Shown here one piece after another: positions 5,979-7,074 of a DNA stretch of 7,074 nt. The first letter of the stretch is position 1. Each line of letters opens with the position of its first letter. Source of the DNA: CBFGRU01 sp965651255 (GTDB taxonomy: Bacteria; Planctomycetota; Phycisphaerae; Phycisphaerales; SM1A02); the NCBI GenBank assembly GCA_965651255.1, contig CBFGRU010000166.1:1-7074 (forward strand), given 5' to 3'. A model generated the notes under the pieces. That model had not been told where the DNA came from and did not search any database. It saw nothing but the letters and a program-made list of their open reading frames with translations. The translations under genes and the position numbers were made by a program.

Positions 5979-7074
5979 TCAGTCGCCTGAACCCTGATTG
6001 CTGCTTTCGTTTGACGAAGATGATGACGATGATGAACCGCTCGAACTCGATTCGGTGCTGCCTGCTTCGTTGGTCGACGATGTCGATGAAGAATTTGACT
6101 TCGCCTTTCCGCCCAGGCCCTTCTCGCCGTAGAAGTGCTTGATCGGATCGTGGTACTGACGAGGAACCTGATTCTCTTCAACGTTCTCTGCGTAACTCTG
6201 CTCGGCGCTGCGGACGGCATCCTGAAAGGCGGCCTGAGATTCGCCCTTGATCTGCGGGCCATCGAACAGCATCGACGCAATGACATCCGCGTTGTCCTGC
6301 TTGGTCTTGGCGTGCTCAAGCTTCGTGCGCGTCGGCGTGGCTGCCTTCGGCGCCTGACCACCCTGACCTCGGCCCGGACCTCCGAAGGCCCCCTGCCCTT
6401 GGGCAAACTGCTGTCCGAGACCTTGACCAAGACCCTGGCCCAGCCCCTGACACATGCCGCCGAGCGCATCAGCCATCGCCTGTGCTTCGCGCATCATTTG
6501 CTGCATGGCTTCCATCTGGTTCAGCATGTCCTGAGCCATCTGGCCGCCGCCTTGCTGCCCCTCGCCTCCTTGGCCGCCGGCCTGCGCCATCTGTTGCGCC
6601 ATCTGGCCGAGCGCCTGACCAAGCCCTTCACACATGCCGTTGGCCATCTGCTGAGCTTCGGCCATCTGCTGGAGTTGCTGCTTCTGCTGCTGGGTCAGGT
6701 TCTGATTATTTTCGAGCGCCTGCTGCAAAGCTTGAGGGTTTTGCGCCAGGTTCTTGTCCATCCCGGCCTGCTGCAACGCCTTCTCAAGCTCACGCTGCTG
6801 ATCAGCCATCTGTTGCAACTGTTCGGAGAGTTTATCCAGTTGTTCCTGCAACTGCTGTTGCTGCTCAGGACTCAGCTCGCCGGAGTTCATCTCCTTCTGC
6901 AACTCTTCAAGCGCTTCCTTGGCGGCCTGAAAATCACCGTTCTTGAGCGCTTCAGAAAGTTCCTTGGCCGGACCTTCATCGAATGATTCGAGTTGCTTCA
7001 ATTGCTTCTGCAGAATGTCTGTCTGCTTCGCTTCCGGCTTCTCCAGCATCTCCTGCATTCGGTCCTGCAGTGAT
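5979..7074 (-). CDS. Gln/Met/Gly-rich coiled-coil protein with serine-rich C-terminal tail (5' part outside window)
   Basis: The frame is open to the window edge: S-L-Q-D-R precedes the Met at 7058, so that Met is probably internal and only the C-terminal 364 codons are seen. Numbering from that Met, residues 1-136 are rich in Q, L, E and K with heptad-like spacing, so probably coiled coil. Residues 132-235 are Gly/Gln/Met-rich and contain a diverged duplication. Residues 245-313 are a more ordinary, possibly folded segment (ADVIASMLFDGPQIKGES, then VPRQYHDPIKHFYGE). Residues 320-359 are a Ser-rich disordered tail ending at TGA. No membrane segment is present in the visible part. From memory, planctomycetes encode large membrane-anchored proteins with such Q-rich ends (DUF4175-like) near VWA/Bat genes, and this could be one. 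I cannot confirm the family or assign a function. Confidence 0.75.
   Translation of the reverse strand, partial: SLQDRMQEMLEKPEAKQTDILQKQLKQLESFDEGPAKELSEALKNGDFQAAKEALEELQKEMNSGELSPEQQQQLQEQLDKLSEQLQQMADQQRELEKALQQAGMDKNLAQNPQALQQALENNQNLTQQQKQQLQQMAEAQQMANGMCEGLGQALGQMAQQMAQAGGQGGEGQQGGGQMAQDMLNQMEAMQQMMREAQAMADALGGMCQGLGQGLGQGLGQQFAQGQGAFGGPGRGQGGQAPKAATPTRTKLEHAKTKQDNADVIASMLFDGPQIKGESQAAFQDAVRSAEQSYAENVEENQVPRQYHDPIKHFYGEKGLGGKAKSNSSSTSSTNEAGSTESSSSGSSSSSSSSNESSNQGSGD
5982..6098 (-). repeat. Serine-rich low-complexity tail
   Basis: Residues 321-359 are mostly Ser with Asn, Gly, Glu and Thr, including eight consecutive Ser at 342-349. The serine codons are mixed (TCA, TCG, TCT, AGT, AGC), so this is a protein-level bias and not a pure trinucleotide repeat. 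Such a tail is expected to be disordered. Confidence 0.75.
6399..6494 (-). repeat. Copy B of the Gln/Gly-rich duplication, with an expanded GLGQ run
   Basis: Residues 189-220 read MREAQAMADALGGMCQGLGQ and then two further GLGQ-like units before QFAQ. Compared with copy A it has two extra residues before the G-M-C and an added GLGQ unit. The two Cys (143 in A, 203 in B) are the only ones I see in the visible part of the protein. Confidence 0.6.
6582..6665 (-). repeat. Copy A of a diverged Gln/Gly-rich duplication within the coiled-coil protein
   Basis: Residues 132-159 read MAEAQQMANGMCEGLGQALG and continue with QMAQ. They match copy B (6399-6494) in order: M-x-E-A-Q-x-M-A, then G-M-C-E/Q-G-L-G-Q-x-L-G-Q. 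The Cys sits at the same place in both copies. Confidence 0.6.

Noticed and set aside
5774..6469. Minus-strand frame of 231 codons overlapping the Q-rich gene and the binding-protein start
   Set aside because: It is an out-of-frame reading, very Arg-rich, that runs through the terminator and into the next gene. The terminator and the binding-protein signal peptide argue against it.
6135..6986. Plus-strand frame of 283 codons, very Leu-rich
   Set aside because: It is the antisense of the Q-rich gene: CAG codons for Gln read as CTG for Leu on the other strand. The composition is fully explained by that.
1..7074. tRNA, rRNA, CRISPR array, insertion sequence or phage elements
   Set aside because: I saw no regularly spaced direct repeats, terminal inverted repeats, transposase motifs or tRNA-like cloverleaf sequence on either strand.

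Overview
The window looks like a chromosomal segment of a GC-rich bacterium, most likely a planctomycete (possibly Phycisphaerae). This assignment rests on protein architecture, not on a marker gene. A BatA-like protein combining von Willebrand A (VWA) and glutamine-amidotransferase-like parts, a Gln-rich coiled-coil protein with a low-complexity tail, and NHL-propeller proteins are all typical of that phylum. All four recognisable genes lie on the minus strand, so the window reads from right to left. Almost every base is coding; the only real gap is about 92 bases (5887-5978).

In transcription order: (1) 7074-5979 is the 3' part of a Gln/Met/Gly-rich coiled-coil protein ending in a serine-rich tail. 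Its 5' end is outside the window. (2) 5949-5912 is a strong intrinsic terminator. (3) 5886-4819 encodes a lipoprotein-type periplasmic solute-binding protein of the iron(III)/AfuA-like ABC class. (4) 4814-2310 encodes an unusual 834-residue fusion: a double-domain FbpB/ThiP-type ABC permease of about 12 membrane segments, then a further hydrophobic segment with a lipobox-like end, then a six-bladed NHL beta-propeller. (5) 2298-1 encodes a BatA-like membrane protein with a canonical VWA domain, a GATase1-like domain, and a second VWA-like segment with an altered metal site. Its 3' end is outside the window.

Genes 3, 4 and 5 are separated by 4 and 11 bases and are probably one operon. The binding protein would capture a solute at the outer face of the inner membrane and deliver it to the permease. 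The propeller would project into the periplasm on the same side as the binding protein. No ABC ATPase is present, so it must be encoded outside this window if the transporter is functional. The co-transcribed VWA protein is unexpected next to an importer.

The most noteworthy item is the permease-NHL fusion. An in-frame GTG at its junction would start a textbook lipoprotein signal peptide, so the gene may be a recent fusion of two genes, one gene giving two products, or a sequencing artefact. The second is the terminator placed only 25 bases before the binding-protein start codon, which leaves no room for a promoter between them.
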